In this document: piece by piece, positions 21,438 through 31,393 of the stretch
Layout of the letters: each line of letters opens with the position of its first letter
Numbering within the stretch: the first letter of the stretch is position 1
From: Elsinoe arachidis
Lineage: Eukaryota > Ascomycota > Dothideomycetes > Myriangiales > Elsinoaceae
Assembly (NCBI GenBank): GCA_013372555.1
Contig: JAAPAX010000006.1
Span: 2,864,501-2,928,500, forward strand
Direction: 5' to 3'
Length of the DNA: 64,000 nt
The notes under the pieces: model-generated
What the model saw: the letters and a program-made list of their open reading frames with translations, nothing else
What the model was told of the DNA's origin: nothing
Databases searched by the model: none
Made by a program: the position numbers and the translations under genes

Positions 21438-22222
21438 ATGGCGCCAAAGGAGCTCAACTTCATCACTGGCAATAAGAACAAGCTGGCAGAAGTCTCTGCC
21501 ATTTTGGAGACAGCAGGGGTCAAACTATCGAGTCAAGCAATTGATCTGCCAGAACTCCAAGGGACTATCGAGGAGATAACGACGGATAAATGCAGAAGAG
21601 CAGCAGATATTGTATTTCGTCTTTTGCGAATATCCTATGATTTTATACTGACAGCCTCAGGTTGGAGGACCTGTCCTGGTAGAAGATACCTGCCTCTGCT
21701 TTGATGCCTTCAATGAACTCCCCGGACCATACATGTACGTCTCCCTATATTTCTATCTGTCCCCGATCTGACCTGATTACAGCAAGTGGTTCGTCAAGGC
21801 ACTTGGTGTCAAAGAACTCCACAAGCTCCTCGCCGGCTTTGACGACAAGAGCGCTCAATCCGTCTGCACATTTGGCTACTGTGAAGGTCCGGGCCATGAA
21901 GTGATCATTTTCCAAGGACGAACAGCAGTGAGTGAGCTCGAACCGATTCCTTACTTCTCCAACTGACCAACGTCACAGGGCAAGATAGTCGAGGCTCGAG
22001 GTCCGACAGATTTCGGTGAGTCCCTGCGACTGGGTATCCTTGATCATAGCTGACTTGACAGGCTGGGATGCTTGCTTCGAATATGAAGGCCAGACATATG
22101 CCGAGATGCCAAAGGTCGAGAAGAACAAAATCTCGCATCGTGGACGAGCGTTGGCGAAGCTGACCGACTGGCTCAAAGCCAACACTTCTTGGACAGATCC
22201 TCCGGGAGCCGGTCTTGTATGA
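21438..22222 (+). CDS. HAM1: Inosine triphosphate pyrophosphatase (ITPA/Ham1)
   Basis: Five exons: 21438-21611, 21661-21734, 21783-21927, 21979-22015 and 22062-22222. The four introns are 46-51 nt. The spliced protein has 196 aa, the usual size. Hallmarks are the start FITGNKNKLAEV (SF/ITGNxxK), VGGPVLVEDTCLCFDAFNELPGPYIKWF, EARGPTDFGWDACFEYEG and the C-terminal SHRGRALAKL. The enzyme hydrolyses ITP, dITP and XTP to monophosphates and keeps deaminated purines out of nucleic acid. Exon 4 is only 37 nt. The gene is tail to tail with FAP7, with 26 nt between stop codons. Confidence 0.94.
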
Positions 22223-22248
22223 TACCCACTAAATAGATTGCAGTCGCC

Positions 22249-22812
22249 TCAGTCCTCTTCAGCAGCGCCATCTGGATGGTCTTTCTTCCATTGCTCGACC
22301 CATTGCTCTAGACGCTCCACATTGTTGTCAATGGCATCGACATCGTCGCTCCAGAGCTCCACGACCACGGCCTCGTCATAGCTTTCTCTTGCTTCACTCA
22401 AGATGACCTCCATGATCTCAGCATCCATGTTCTCTTCCCGTTTCTTGTCATTGTAGCCGCGCTTGACCAGCCGGTCGTATAAATTCTCCGTTTTGCACCT
22501 AATCACCACAACCAGATCAACCAGGTTCTCGGGGAAAAGGTCGCATGCATGCCAGTCGACGATTTGACCGCCTTTTCTCAAGTCCGAGTCAATTGAGTCC
22601 AAGAGCTTGTCCTCATCCACAATGGTCGTCTGTAGTTCCTCGTCAAAGCCATCGCCGCAGTCCTGCTCCTTGACCACCTTGTTCACATCGAGGTGAGTGA
22701 GACCGGTCGCTTCAGCGAGAGCTGTGCAGTGAGTCGTCTTACCGACACCGGGCGTCCCCGTAATGACAATATTTGGTTGTAAGCGCGGCATTGTTTTGTC
22801 AAGTGTATGCAT
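22249..22812 (-). CDS. FAP7: Adenylate kinase isoenzyme 6 / ribosome maturation factor Fap7
   Basis: 187 aa, the normal family size. The P-loop GTPGVGKTT is at residues 19-27. HLDVNKVVKE and DWHACDLFPENLVDLVVVIRC follow, the latter matching the conserved core of the hCINAP/AK6 family. The C-terminus is acidic (GAAEED). Known role: an atypical nucleoside monophosphate kinase/ATPase that acts with uS11 in late cytoplasmic 40S subunit maturation. The start at 22812 gives MHTLDK; the ATG at 22791 (MPRLQPN) is about as likely and is closer to other fungal N-termini. Confidence 0.92.
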   Translation of the reverse strand: MHTLDKTMPRLQPNIVITGTPGVGKTTHCTALAEATGLTHLDVNKVVKEQDCGDGFDEELQTTIVDEDKLLDSIDSDLRKGGQIVDWHACDLFPENLVDLVVVIRCKTENLYDRLVKRGYNDKKREENMDAEIMEVILSEARESYDEAVVVELWSDDVDAIDNNVERLEQWVEQWKKDHPDGAAEED

Positions 22813-22854
22813 AGACAGCGAGTAAGAAAATGCCCCTCCTTCAGAAAATAATGC

Positions 22855-23097
22855 TCAGTGGGGATGCGGCCCGCCAATCCGTATGCTCTTTCGAATGACC
22901 TTGTCCTCACCTTGCCGGTGAACTTCCAACAGGACAGACTCCTCGTGGATCTTTTCTATGTATCCTTCAAGAATCACTCGGAGGTCACAAGTCAAAGAAT
23001 AATCTAAAGCTGGTGCAGTTGACAAGAGCATCTTAATATCAGCAACATAATCACTTCCGCGGAGCTCGGGCCAGGTGTCGTCATTTTGAAGGTTCAC
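22855..23097 (-). other. 80-codon open frame with no ATG at its head, uncertain
   Basis: The frame encodes a soluble-looking sequence (WPELRGSDYVADIKMLL ... GYIEKIHEESVLLEV) with alternating beta-like pattern, but it begins with GTG; the first ATG would leave 58 residues. It fills the gap between FAP7 and the UFD1 promoter on the minus strand. It could be a small gene with an unrecognised upstream exon, or chance. I do not recognise a family. Confidence 0.3.
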
Positions 23098-23160
23098 GCA
23101 GTAGGTAGCTCAAGTGAACTTCACATTCACAGGTGCAATCTCACCTACTTTACACTCACC

Positions 23161-23166
23161 TATATA
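23161..23166 (+). promoter_or_regulatory. TATA-like element upstream of UFD1
   Basis: TATATA lies about 60 nt before the start codon, in a CT-rich leader. It could be promoter or transcription-start region. Confidence 0.35.
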
Positions 23167-23221
23167 TCTCCCCGACGAACTCACGCCTCTCTTCATCGTC
23201 GTTCATCAGTAGACCGCCGCC

Positions 23222-24389
23222 ATGGTAATCACCGATAATCACCGCTCTCCTGCTCTCGACTAACAGGCTCCAGTATCGCAGTCCTTACGATGCGGGCAAT
23301 GACCCGTTCGGCGACCCTTTCTCCACATACCAACGAGCGATGCATTCAAGAGGCCGACCTCGACGCTTCGACGAATACTACCGATGCTATCCGATAGTCA
23401 TGCTACCTGGTCCGGATCGATCTTCGACCAACCACGGCGGCAAGATCTTCCTACCCGCCTCAGCTCTCGACAAGCTTACCACCCTGCACATCACATACCC
23501 CATGCTCTTCGAGCTCACGAATGGCGCAAAGTCGAAACGTACACACTCTGGAGTCCTGGAGTTCATCGCTGAAGAAGGACGTTGCTATCTCCCACACTGG
23601 CTCATGACCGTGCTGGAGCTGGAACCAGGCGATCTACTTCAAGTCAAATCCACCGACCTGCTTCCAGGCTCATATATCAAACTCCAACCCCAGTCCACAT
23701 CTTTCCTCGACATATCCGACCCAAAAGCCGTCCTCGAAACCGCCTTCCGCAACTTCTCCTGCCTTACCCAGGACGACATCTTCACCTTCTCCTACAACGA
23801 CAGCGAATACGCCATCAAAGTCCTAAGCGTCAAACCCGACACCGAAACACACGCCATCTCCGTGCAAGAGACCGATCTCTCAGTCGACTTTGACGAACCC
23901 GTCGGCTACGCAGAAGAGATGGAAAAGCGCAAAGCCTCCGCCAGCGCAAGCGGGACCAGCACACCACGCAGTCTCGGCGGCAAAGGGCTAGGCCACACAA
24001 ACGTCCACTCAGCAGGCACCATGGCTCAAGCCATCAACTACGCCGCCATCGCGCCAGAAAGCACCGCCGCAGCACAAGGCGCGAAGAACGCCTCATCCGC
24101 CTTCTCCGGATCAGGGAACAGGCTCGTCACGAAGAAAGGCAAGGGAGCGTCGGCGCAGACGAGCGCAGCTGCGAGTCCGAAGCCGGGCACACCAGTGCAA
24201 AGAGAGGTGAAGATCGGAGGCGGTACGAGAGTGAGGAGGAATGGACCACAGCCGCTGCGGTTACCGCCGAACAAGCTCTTCTTTGGGTATGATATCAAGC
24301 CTGTCAAGAAGAAGGAAGAGGGCAAGGATGGTGGGGAGGATGAGAAGAGGGATTGGGGCGAGGGGCAGAGTTTGAGGAAGAAGAAGTAG
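23222..24389 (+). CDS. UFD1: Ubiquitin fusion degradation protein 1
   Basis: 372 aa. The start codon ATG (23222-23224) is followed directly by an intron (23225-23273, 49 nt, GTAATC...GACTAAC...CAG), so exon 1 encodes only methionine. Exon 2 opens with YRSPYDAGNDPFGDPF and then FDEYYRCYPIVMLPGPDR, GGKIFLPASALDKL, HITYPMLFEL and VEFIAEEGRCYLPHWLM, the signature of the double-psi barrel Ufd1 domain. The first AG after the branch site (23265-23266) is too close and would shift frame, so the second AG is used. The C-terminal half is Ala/Gly/Lys-rich with a PLRLPPNKLFFGYDIKPVKKK end, as in fungal Ufd1. It acts with Npl4 and Cdc48 to extract ubiquitinated proteins. Confidence 0.93.
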
Positions 24390-25587
24390 TGGCCGCCAGC
24401 GCGAGCCACGGGAACGAAGTACCATGAGAGGGAGGGTGGAGCATCGTGATAGATGACGGTGTTGACGAGTGAACACAGAGCATGGCATGTGCAAAGGGAT
24501 AGCATATAGATAGCGCGGCGTCAGTGACCGGGATATGATTACGAATATCAGGACTCAAACAAACTCTCCAATATCACAGAAGGTCATGAGATAACAGTTG
24601 ATCATGTACTCGTTGCCTGCCTTACAAGCTAAGGGATTACAACACTGCCCTCACACCTCGCCCCTAACTGCGTGTCCTCCTTTCCCTTTCTTTTTGCTCC
24701 TTGTTGTCCACTACGCATTTTCGCTTCTTCTGATCTTCGCCAGTCTTATCTTGCTTGACTGGTCATCGGTCGCCTCGTGTATGAAAAAATCTGGGGGGTA
24801 TCCTCTGCGCGTTACATCTGTCGCTTGTCCATGTATCAAAACCGAAAGTCCTTTACCAGGGAAAATGGGAAGGGGGTCGTGTGCTCTCGTGTCTTCTCTC
24901 TCGTGTCTTCTCTCTCGTGTCTTCTCTCTTGTGTCTTCTCTCTCGTGTCTTCTCTCTCGTGTCTTCTCTCTCGTGTCTTCTCTCTTGTGTCTTCTCTCTC
25001 GTGTCTTCTCTCTTGTGTCTTCTCTCTCGTGTCTTCTCTCTCGTGTCTTCTCTCTCGTGTCTTCTCTCTTGTGTCTTCTCTCTCGTGTCTTCTCTCTCGT
25101 GTCTTCTCTCTCGTGTCTTCTCTCTCGTGTCTTCTCTCTCGTGTCTTCTCTCTCGTGTCTTCTCTCTCGTGTCTTCTCTCTCGTGTCTTCTCTCTCGTGT
25201 CTTCTCTCTTGTGTCTTCTCTCTCGTGTCTTCTCTCTTGTGTCTTCTCTCTCGTGTCTTCTCTCTCGTGTCTTCTCTCTTGTGTCTTCTCTCTTATGTCT
25301 TCTCTCTCGTGTCTTCTCTCTCGTGTCTTCTCTCTTGTGTCTTCTCTCTCGTGTCTTCTCTCTTGTGTCTTCTCTCTCGTGTCTTCTCTCTCGTGTCTTC
25401 TCTCTCGTGTCTTCTCTCTCGTGTCTTCTCTCTCGTGTCTTCTCTCTCGTGTCTTCTCTCTCGTGTCTTCTCTCTCGTGTTGTCTCTCTCGTGTGCTCTT
25501 CTCTTCGCGTTACTCTGCACCTCACATCTGACCTCTCCATCTTATCCATCTCGTTCGCCTCGACCATCGAGGACACCCAGTCCCCCT
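24390..25587. other. Intergenic region between the 3' ends of UFD1 and HSF1, with minisatellite
   Basis: About 0.5 kb of plain sequence is followed by a 14-bp minisatellite (its own entry). Long open frames in several frames across it arise from the repeat. They are not considered genes. Confidence 0.7.
24877..25500 (+). repeat. Minisatellite, 14-bp unit, about 44 copies
   Basis: The unit GTGTCTTCTCTCTC is repeated head to tail for about 620 nt. A common variant ends in CTT instead of CTC, and one unit near 25293 reads TTATG. Both edges carry a degenerate GTGTGCTCT copy. Because 14 is not a multiple of 3, three units make a 42-nt, 14-codon period, so no frame has a stop and all plus frames encode the same hydrophobic 14-residue period (LVSSLSCLLSRVFS). 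The minus frames give a charged one (REDTREKTRERRHE). Strand asymmetry is strong: pyrimidine-rich on plus, purine-rich on minus. Confidence 0.95.
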
Positions 25588-27768
25588 TTACGCCACCCCA
25601 CCACCAATCAACCCCTCACTCTCACTCCCCGTCCCCGTCAAACTCTCCACCTTCCCCTCCCCTCCAAAGTACCCCTGCCCCTGCCCATCCCCCTCCATCC
25701 CCGCCCCATCCGCCCCGGGCAGATCCGCAAACAAATCATCCCCCACACCCTGGTCCTCATCCCCAAAATCAAAATTAATACCCTGCTCACCATCCCCCTC
25801 TTCCCCGTCACCTTGCATGCCCAGTCCCGCGCCTTCGCCCTCGTAGTTCTGGTTCAGGAACGCGTCGAAATCGAAGCCCGCTTCGCCGTCACCGCCCTCG
25901 CCTCCTGCGAAACCAGGGATGCTGCCGTTGGGGCTGAGTGGTTGGATTCGCCCGGCGAGTTCTTGGACGCGGCCTTCTTGTTCTTTTTGCAGGCGGGTGA
26001 GCATTTCGAGCTGTTCTTGTTGTTTGGCGAATTGGTCTAGATTGGGCATGGGGGGTGGGGTGGGCGAGACGAGGGCGTTGTTGGTTTGGCTTGGGCCGCC
26101 GGAGGAGGTGGCGCCGGCTTGGGTTTGGTGTTGTTGGTTGATGAGGTGGAGCATATTGCTGCGTTGTTGGGCGGTGAGGGGGTTGGAGCCGTTAGCGGAT
26201 TGGGCGTGGTTTAGGGCGGTAGAGAAGTCGAGGGCGGGGTTTGGAGTGGAGCCTGGTGGTGTGGAGGCGTTGGCGGCGTTGATGAGGGACATCATTTCGG
26301 TGTTGTCGGCAGGGTAGGAGTTGAGAAGGTTGGTAGGCGAGTCGGAGTCTTTGACTTGAGGAGAGGTTGATTGGTTGCGTGATGAGGGAGCGGAGCTGAT
26401 GCGATCGTTTGATGAGGGTGACTTGGAGTTGCGTTTCGAGGATGGTTGGGTATTGACCTGACCGGGCTGTAGTGATGACGAACGGGGGGCGGGAGATGAT
26501 TGGAGGAGGAGTTGTGGTTTACGATACTTTTGTATCTGCTGTGATGGAGTGTTCGTGTTTGGCACCTGATATTCATTATCGCCCATGTCAACCACGGTAC
26601 CTTGCTGCTGTGGTGTGTTCTGGCCGCCGAACATGTTTGATAGATCCACGCCAGCTTCCAGACTTCTATTGTAGAATGTCGCGAGGAAGGTCAGGATAGC
26701 GTTGATAGAGTTCTCGTGCCTGTCGTGTAATGACTGAAACTCGCTCGCTTGTCGGTAGAACTGTTGGTTCTGATCCTTCAAGTGCGTGATCATCTGGGAT
26801 ATGACGTTCTGTTGGCGCTGGAGCTTTTGCACCTCTTGTCGTAGAGCTGAGACTTCACTCTTCGGCATCACTACGAGATCTGACTTTGCATCTCTGAGCT
26901 GTGTCAATGTCGCTTCGCTCATATCAGGTGATGTCCGTTTCTCGTCGTCGCTGCCTTCCTCTCTCGAATCTGCCCCTCGTTTCCGTTTGTTGGAAGTGGA
27001 TTTGGTCTGCGGCTTCTGGATTAACCATAAGAGATCCTCCCTGCCTTGTCGGAAGTACTCGTGCCAGTAGACATTGGGATCCTTGGTCTTCTTCTCCGCT
27101 GCCTTCATAGAATTTGCATTCAAGCCGACCTTCTTGTGGAAACCGTACATGTTGAGTTGCCGCACGAACGAAGCGTAGTTGTTGTGCTTGAAGAGTTCTG
27201 GGATCAATGTGCGAGCAAATTCATCCTCGTCCAGTACTGTGAATGCAGTCCCTTCGTCCGTCCAGCGGATGAGATCGGTATTCTTGTCCTCGTTCAGGAA
27301 GCTCCACAACTTGAGCACGAATGGAGGGATTTGCTTTCGTTTCGCCTGGGCCTCGCGCTTCGCTATAGCCGCTTTCTGGTTCAGCTCATCTTCTTCACCT
27401 CCCAGCTCTTCCCATGCTCTTCCATTCGCCTGCACCGGACTCATCCATGCTTGTTGTGGTAACATAGGGCTCCTTGTCGCGAGCTGATGATTTGTCGGTC
27501 TCCGTACAAGCTGATTTGAAGGACTGTTTATGACGTTGTTCGCGATCGGAAAGGCATCTGGCTGGACAGGCTGGAACTGAGGAGGGAAGAGGGCGGGATC
27601 GAATCCAGTGCTGTCCATGGCATTGGGGTCGAACTGGGTGTCGAATTGATTATTCATGGTGCCGGCAGGTTGCGGGTATTGAAAGCCAGATGCAGCGAGC
27701 GGGATCTGCCCGACGACAGGGGATTGAGTATTGGGAGATCGTTTGAGGGCGTCGGCGGGAGAGTGCAT
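25588..27768 (-). CDS. HSF1: Heat shock transcription factor
   Basis: 726 aa from the ATG at 27768. The HSF DNA-binding domain (about residues 146-250) reads PPFVLKLWSFLNE, IRWTDEGTAFTVLDEDEF, FKHNNYASFVRQLNMYGF and WHEYFRQGREDLLWLI, all canonical. Leucine-zipper coiled coil follows (SEVSALRQEVQKLQRQQNVIS ... ILTFLATFYNRS), then a long Gln/Asn/Ser/Pro-rich region and an acidic Gly/Asp-rich C-terminus likely to activate transcription. It binds nGAAn arrays as a trimer and drives chaperone genes. The frame remains open for 72 codons before the chosen start, but that part has no domain and fits a leader. Its 3' UTR would run into the minisatellite on the purine-rich strand. Confidence 0.93.
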   Translation of the reverse strand: MHSPADALKRSPNTQSPVVGQIPLAASGFQYPQPAGTMNNQFDTQFDPNAMDSTGFDPALFPPQFQPVQPDAFPIANNVINSPSNQLVRRPTNHQLATRSPMLPQQAWMSPVQANGRAWEELGGEEDELNQKAAIAKREAQAKRKQIPPFVLKLWSFLNEDKNTDLIRWTDEGTAFTVLDEDEFARTLIPELFKHNNYASFVRQLNMYGFHKKVGLNANSMKAAEKKTKDPNVYWHEYFRQGREDLLWLIQKPQTKSTSNKRKRGADSREEGSDDEKRTSPDMSEATLTQLRDAKSDLVVMPKSEVSALRQEVQKLQRQQNVISQMITHLKDQNQQFYRQASEFQSLHDRHENSINAILTFLATFYNRSLEAGVDLSNMFGGQNTPQQQGTVVDMGDNEYQVPNTNTPSQQIQKYRKPQLLLQSSPAPRSSSLQPGQVNTQPSSKRNSKSPSSNDRISSAPSSRNQSTSPQVKDSDSPTNLLNSYPADNTEMMSLINAANASTPPGSTPNPALDFSTALNHAQSANGSNPLTAQQRSNMLHLINQQHQTQAGATSSGGPSQTNNALVSPTPPPMPNLDQFAKQQEQLEMLTRLQKEQEGRVQELAGRIQPLSPNGSIPGFAGGEGGDGEAGFDFDAFLNQNYEGEGAGLGMQGDGEEGDGEQGINFDFGDEDQGVGDDLFADLPGADGAGMEGDGQGQGYFGGEGKVESLTGTGSESEGLIGGGVA

Positions 27769-29077
27769 GTTAGGCGGGGTCTGAGAGGGACGGCGGTGCT
27801 GCAGGGAAGGCGTTTGACGCTCTATCAGGTAAGAGCTCGTTTGGCGGCTGAGAATGAACGGAGCTATGCTCGGGCGTATGCAGGTGGGGTGGTCGGTGTG
27901 TGTTAAGCGGAATGTATCGCTGTAAGTGAGCAGTTCAAAGCATCTATGTGCAGTCCATATCGCCGCGCATGGGATCCGAAGCAATGAGAGAGGTGTTTGT
28001 CGTCCGGCGACTGATATGCAGTGTCAGCGGGAAGAGCGGAGGGCTGTTATTGGCGAGAAAAGTCAGTAACGTTGACGTCGAAGCGGAGGTGGATGAAGAT
28101 TGCGCCGGCTTGGATTGTGATGCAGCGATTAGTGATGATCTCAAGTCTTTGTGGTCGCAGATTGTACAAGTTCAAGTGATAGTACTTTTCACTAGATCGT
28201 AGCAATTGAGTCACTGGCAATGCAAAAAAACCAAAGTGATGTGAACGTGGTCAAGCTGGAGCCAGAGTTCCCGCAGCATTTGGATTGCGCATCCACCCGG
28301 CCTTTGCACGAACCCATTCACGTCATTCCTTCCTATTCAAAGTGGGCCCAAGACCTCGTCACAACTTGACATGGTTCAAATGATTGACAGATCGGTGTCG
28401 GATCTCGAGCTTCGTTTGCACGCAGATTTCCTGATCTGCTCGGACGAGTATCCGGCATGTGGGACGAGCTATACCGAAAAGTGAAGATGTCAAGAATTGC
28501 TTGATCGACTTCGGGCAGTCTGACACGAGATGAAGCATCCGCCCTTTGACATCGCGCGGCATCGAGCTTATGCAGGAACGTTGCATGCAATGGCCATTTG
28601 TTGGAGTTTGTGCCTCATACTACAGCATGCTGCGATCATGTCTCGAGGATCTCGAAGACTGGGCATGTGAAAACAGGACATGTTTGCTCTACGCCTGTTA
28701 TATGAACAAAATCTCTGGCTCCGCGTGGACTGCGCTTTGTTGACATGAAATTGCAGCCATCGGCTGATGGCGGCCGAATACACCATTTGATACAGCTGTC
28801 CTTCTTACACGTGGTCAGAGAATGCTACGGCCAATTGATGGTGGCTGGAGATCGGTTCCTGACAGGCACGATTTCGATCAAGAAAGCCACCCGCTCTTTC
28901 AGGGACCTTGGGGCCAAATCTTTGGTACAACACAATGTGGCCAGAAGGCCGGCTCCCCGACAGGCAAAGCCCTACAATAAATTTTACTATGTACTAGAAG
29001 ATATGTACGTTGTCCTCCGTGCACCGTCTATCCCATTGGCCCACACCCGCTATGCCCACATCCTCCAGCAGCAACAT
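27769..29077. other. Intergenic region, 1.3 kb (HSF1 5' flank)
   Basis: It holds the HSF1 promoter and leader and the 3' flank of the lactonase gene. Open frames at 27948-28202 and 28745-29146 have no recognised domain, and the latter overlaps the lactonase end antisense. No heat-shock element array was confirmed by eye. Confidence 0.45.
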
Positions 29078-30306
29078 CTATTCATCCCAGATGACAGAAT
29101 TGGTGCCAACAGCTCCAAGATCGATGCTCGCGACAATGCCACCTAACACTCCGCTGTCGACATTTCGCTCAACGATAGCGACTGTGCCATCGGTCTGCAA
29201 CGCAACAGCGGCCAAAGTGCCTTCAGCATTAAGTGAGAACTGACGAGGCTCTCTGCCTCCCGCAGCAGTGAGACCGAGGAACGACAGCGAGCCGGTCGCA
29301 GCATCGATCGACCACGAAGCAAGCGTGTCCGAAGGGATTCGAGTGCTGTTGTTCGGGTCGACATTTGCGATGTGGAAGAGCTGATCGAAACGCGACGACG
29401 TGTGCAAGGTCTTTTGATCTGACGATATCAATAGCTCAGCGCCAGTCACACCAGCAGGCGTGGTGACATTGCCGTAAGTACCTGCCGAGAAGACCTCAGT
29501 GAAGGTAAGAGAGCCGTTTGCACGCCCGACTTGGAAGGACGTGACGGTGTTGGCTAGCTCGGAGATGAGGAAAAACCAGGTTGCGTTGCCGCTTTCGAGG
29601 AACGCTCCGTGACGTGGGCCAGACCCGGGGGCAACACGGTAGGGGGTCACTGCTGTGAGAGTAGCATCCCTGTTGATGGCGAAGATGCGGAGAAGGTCGG
29701 AACCTAAGTCTGGGGCGACGATGAAGGATTCGGTCGGGTCGAGAATGACCTGATGAGGGTGAGGGGCGTCCTGGCGGGAAGGGACAGGGCCACGACCATT
29801 CTGGGTGAAGGTGAAGTTGTTGATAGATTGAAGCTGACCATCCTGGATGTCGAATGAAGTGACGGATGATCCCGAGCTATCATTCTTGTAAGCTGAGACT
29901 CCAAAAGGACCAACGACACGACTTACTAATGTGCTAAGGCGAGAGCAGTCCCATTGGCGTACACAACGGATGATACTGGGTTGTAGAGTGTGCCGACAGT
30001 GTCGATTGGCGTGAGTGCCCCAGACTCTGACGTCGAGTAGGAAGTAATGGTACTCCTGCGGTTGTTGTTTGCCTCATTGGAGCAGTACACAATGCCAGTC
30101 TCAGAGTCCAGCGTGTTCCAAGATGGATCGACACCACAGCCTTGATTAGTTGAGGTTACCTCTAGGGAGTAAGAGCCATCGTCGCCTTTCGTAAGGGACA
30201 AAGATGTGACCTCCCCAGAGTATGAAGTAGCGTACAGGTTGACAGCAGAAACAGTGGTCGCAAGTCCAGCAAGCGACAGGTAATGGAAACGCATTTTGAA
30301 TAACAA
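29078..30306 (-). CDS. Secreted lactonase-family seven-bladed propeller (Lactonase/CMLE type)
   Basis: Exon 1 is 30306 to 29927, the intron is 29877-29926 (50 nt), and exon 2 is 29876 to 29078; the product has 392 aa (388 if the second ATG at 30294 is used). A signal peptide (RFHYLSLAGLATTVSA) precedes beta-propeller repeats. Family-like motifs are YATSYSGEVTSLSL, NPVSSVVYANGTALALAHY, DAPHPHQVILDPTESFIVAPDLGSDLLR and APGSGPRHGAF. The acceptor was chosen so that ALAHY continues into SGSSVTSFDI; two nearer AGs break frame. Relatives include 6-phosphogluconolactonases and muconate-lactonising enzymes, but a secreted copy probably acts on an extracellular lactone. Confidence 0.85.
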
Positions 30307-30759
30307 TAATCACACCAGAGCAGAAGGGACAGATGCTAGGAAAGATAGAAAGCAAACAATACTTATGTCTCCATCACTCCCATAGCCTAAACAGACCCTT
30401 CAGCCATGCCAGAGTGCCTCCAATACTGTGTAACAACCCTAACCTGTCGGATTGATCCAGAATTGCAGGCATGACCGTCCCCAGTCGCGCTTAGAAGAAT
30501 TCGAAACAACAGATCCCCACCGAATGACCACAGTGGGCCGCATGGCCCGTCAAACCAGCTGCCAAGAGGATAAATCGGCCGACAAAGGTCCGCGGGCCGG
30601 ATGATCCGAAAGGGCCAGCTTTCGCTGGATGAGTTTTGCAGCACTCACCATCAAGCTGCAGGCCTCCACATCCAACGACACCACCACAGCCGTCGCACGA
30701 CATCAATTCACCCATACTAAACCCCGTCCATCGCCTCACCGTCTCCACCACCGCCCACC
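30307..30759. other. Divergent promoter region (lactonase / PHO88)
   Basis: About 450 nt between head-to-head genes, with no gene seen. Confidence 0.5.
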
Positions 30760-31393
30760 ATGGCCATCAACCCACAAATCACCAACCTGGTGATCATCCT
30801 GTACGCTCCGCTTCTCCTCCCCTCATCCCTACCCTCACTAACCTCCCCTCCCAAGCGGCATGATGCAAGTCAGCAAAAAGATCCCCTTTGAAGACCCCAA
30901 CGTGCTTCTCGGCGTGCGCATCCTCTACGTCGTCTCCAACCTCCTCATCGCCGGCATCTACTACTACACGCAACTCCAAATCGAAAAAAAGAAAGACCGC
31001 AGCGTGCTCAAATACGTCGAGCCCGCCCCGATGGGCTCCACCGAAGAACCCAAAGCCGTGACCACGACGGTGTACGCTTACGATCTCCAGCAACTCCGCG
31101 CTCTGTTCAAGGCCCAGCTCATGGGCGTCGGCATGATGGGGTTCATGCATTTGTACCTCAAGTACACGAATCCGTTGTTGGTGCAGAGTATCATCCCGCT
31201 CAAGGGGGCTTTTGAGGGGAATTTGGTCAAGATTCATTTGTTGGGCCAGCAGGCGACGGGCGAGTTGAAGAGGCCGTGGAAGCAGAGTGGGGGTTTGATG
31301 GGGGCGATGCAGGGCGGGCAGGAGATTAAGACGGATAAGAAGAGTATTGAGGCTGCGGAGAAGGCGGGGAGGGGTGGTGTTAAGGAGGAATAG
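30760..31393 (+). CDS. PHO88: Pho88/SND3-family ER membrane protein
   Basis: Exon 1 is 30760-30800, the intron 30801-30855 (55 nt), exon 2 30856-31393, giving 192 aa. The joined N-terminus MAINPQITNLVIILGMMQVS is typical of the family. It is followed by KKIPFEDPNVLLGVRILYVVSNLL, a second hydrophobic stretch near MGVGMMGFMHLYLKYTNPLLVQSI, and a Lys/Gly-rich cytosolic tail. Yeast Pho88 was first linked to phosphate transport and is now known as Snd3, part of the SRP-independent targeting route to the ER. Using the internal ATG at 30860 would drop the first helix. Confidence 0.93.

Noticed and set aside
19144..23097. A P450-centred secondary metabolite cluster
   Set aside because: Neighbours are HAM1, FAP7 and UFD1, all housekeeping. 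No PKS, NRPS or terpene synthase is present in the window.
24598..26040. A 480-codon plus-strand open frame and several long frames on both strands across the minisatellite
   Set aside because: They are produced by the stop-free 14-bp repeat and extend antisense into HSF1. The peptide is a monotonous 14-residue period with no start context or domain.
28745..29146. 133-codon frame near the lactonase gene
   Set aside because: Its 3' part is antisense to the lactonase coding region and it shows no domain.
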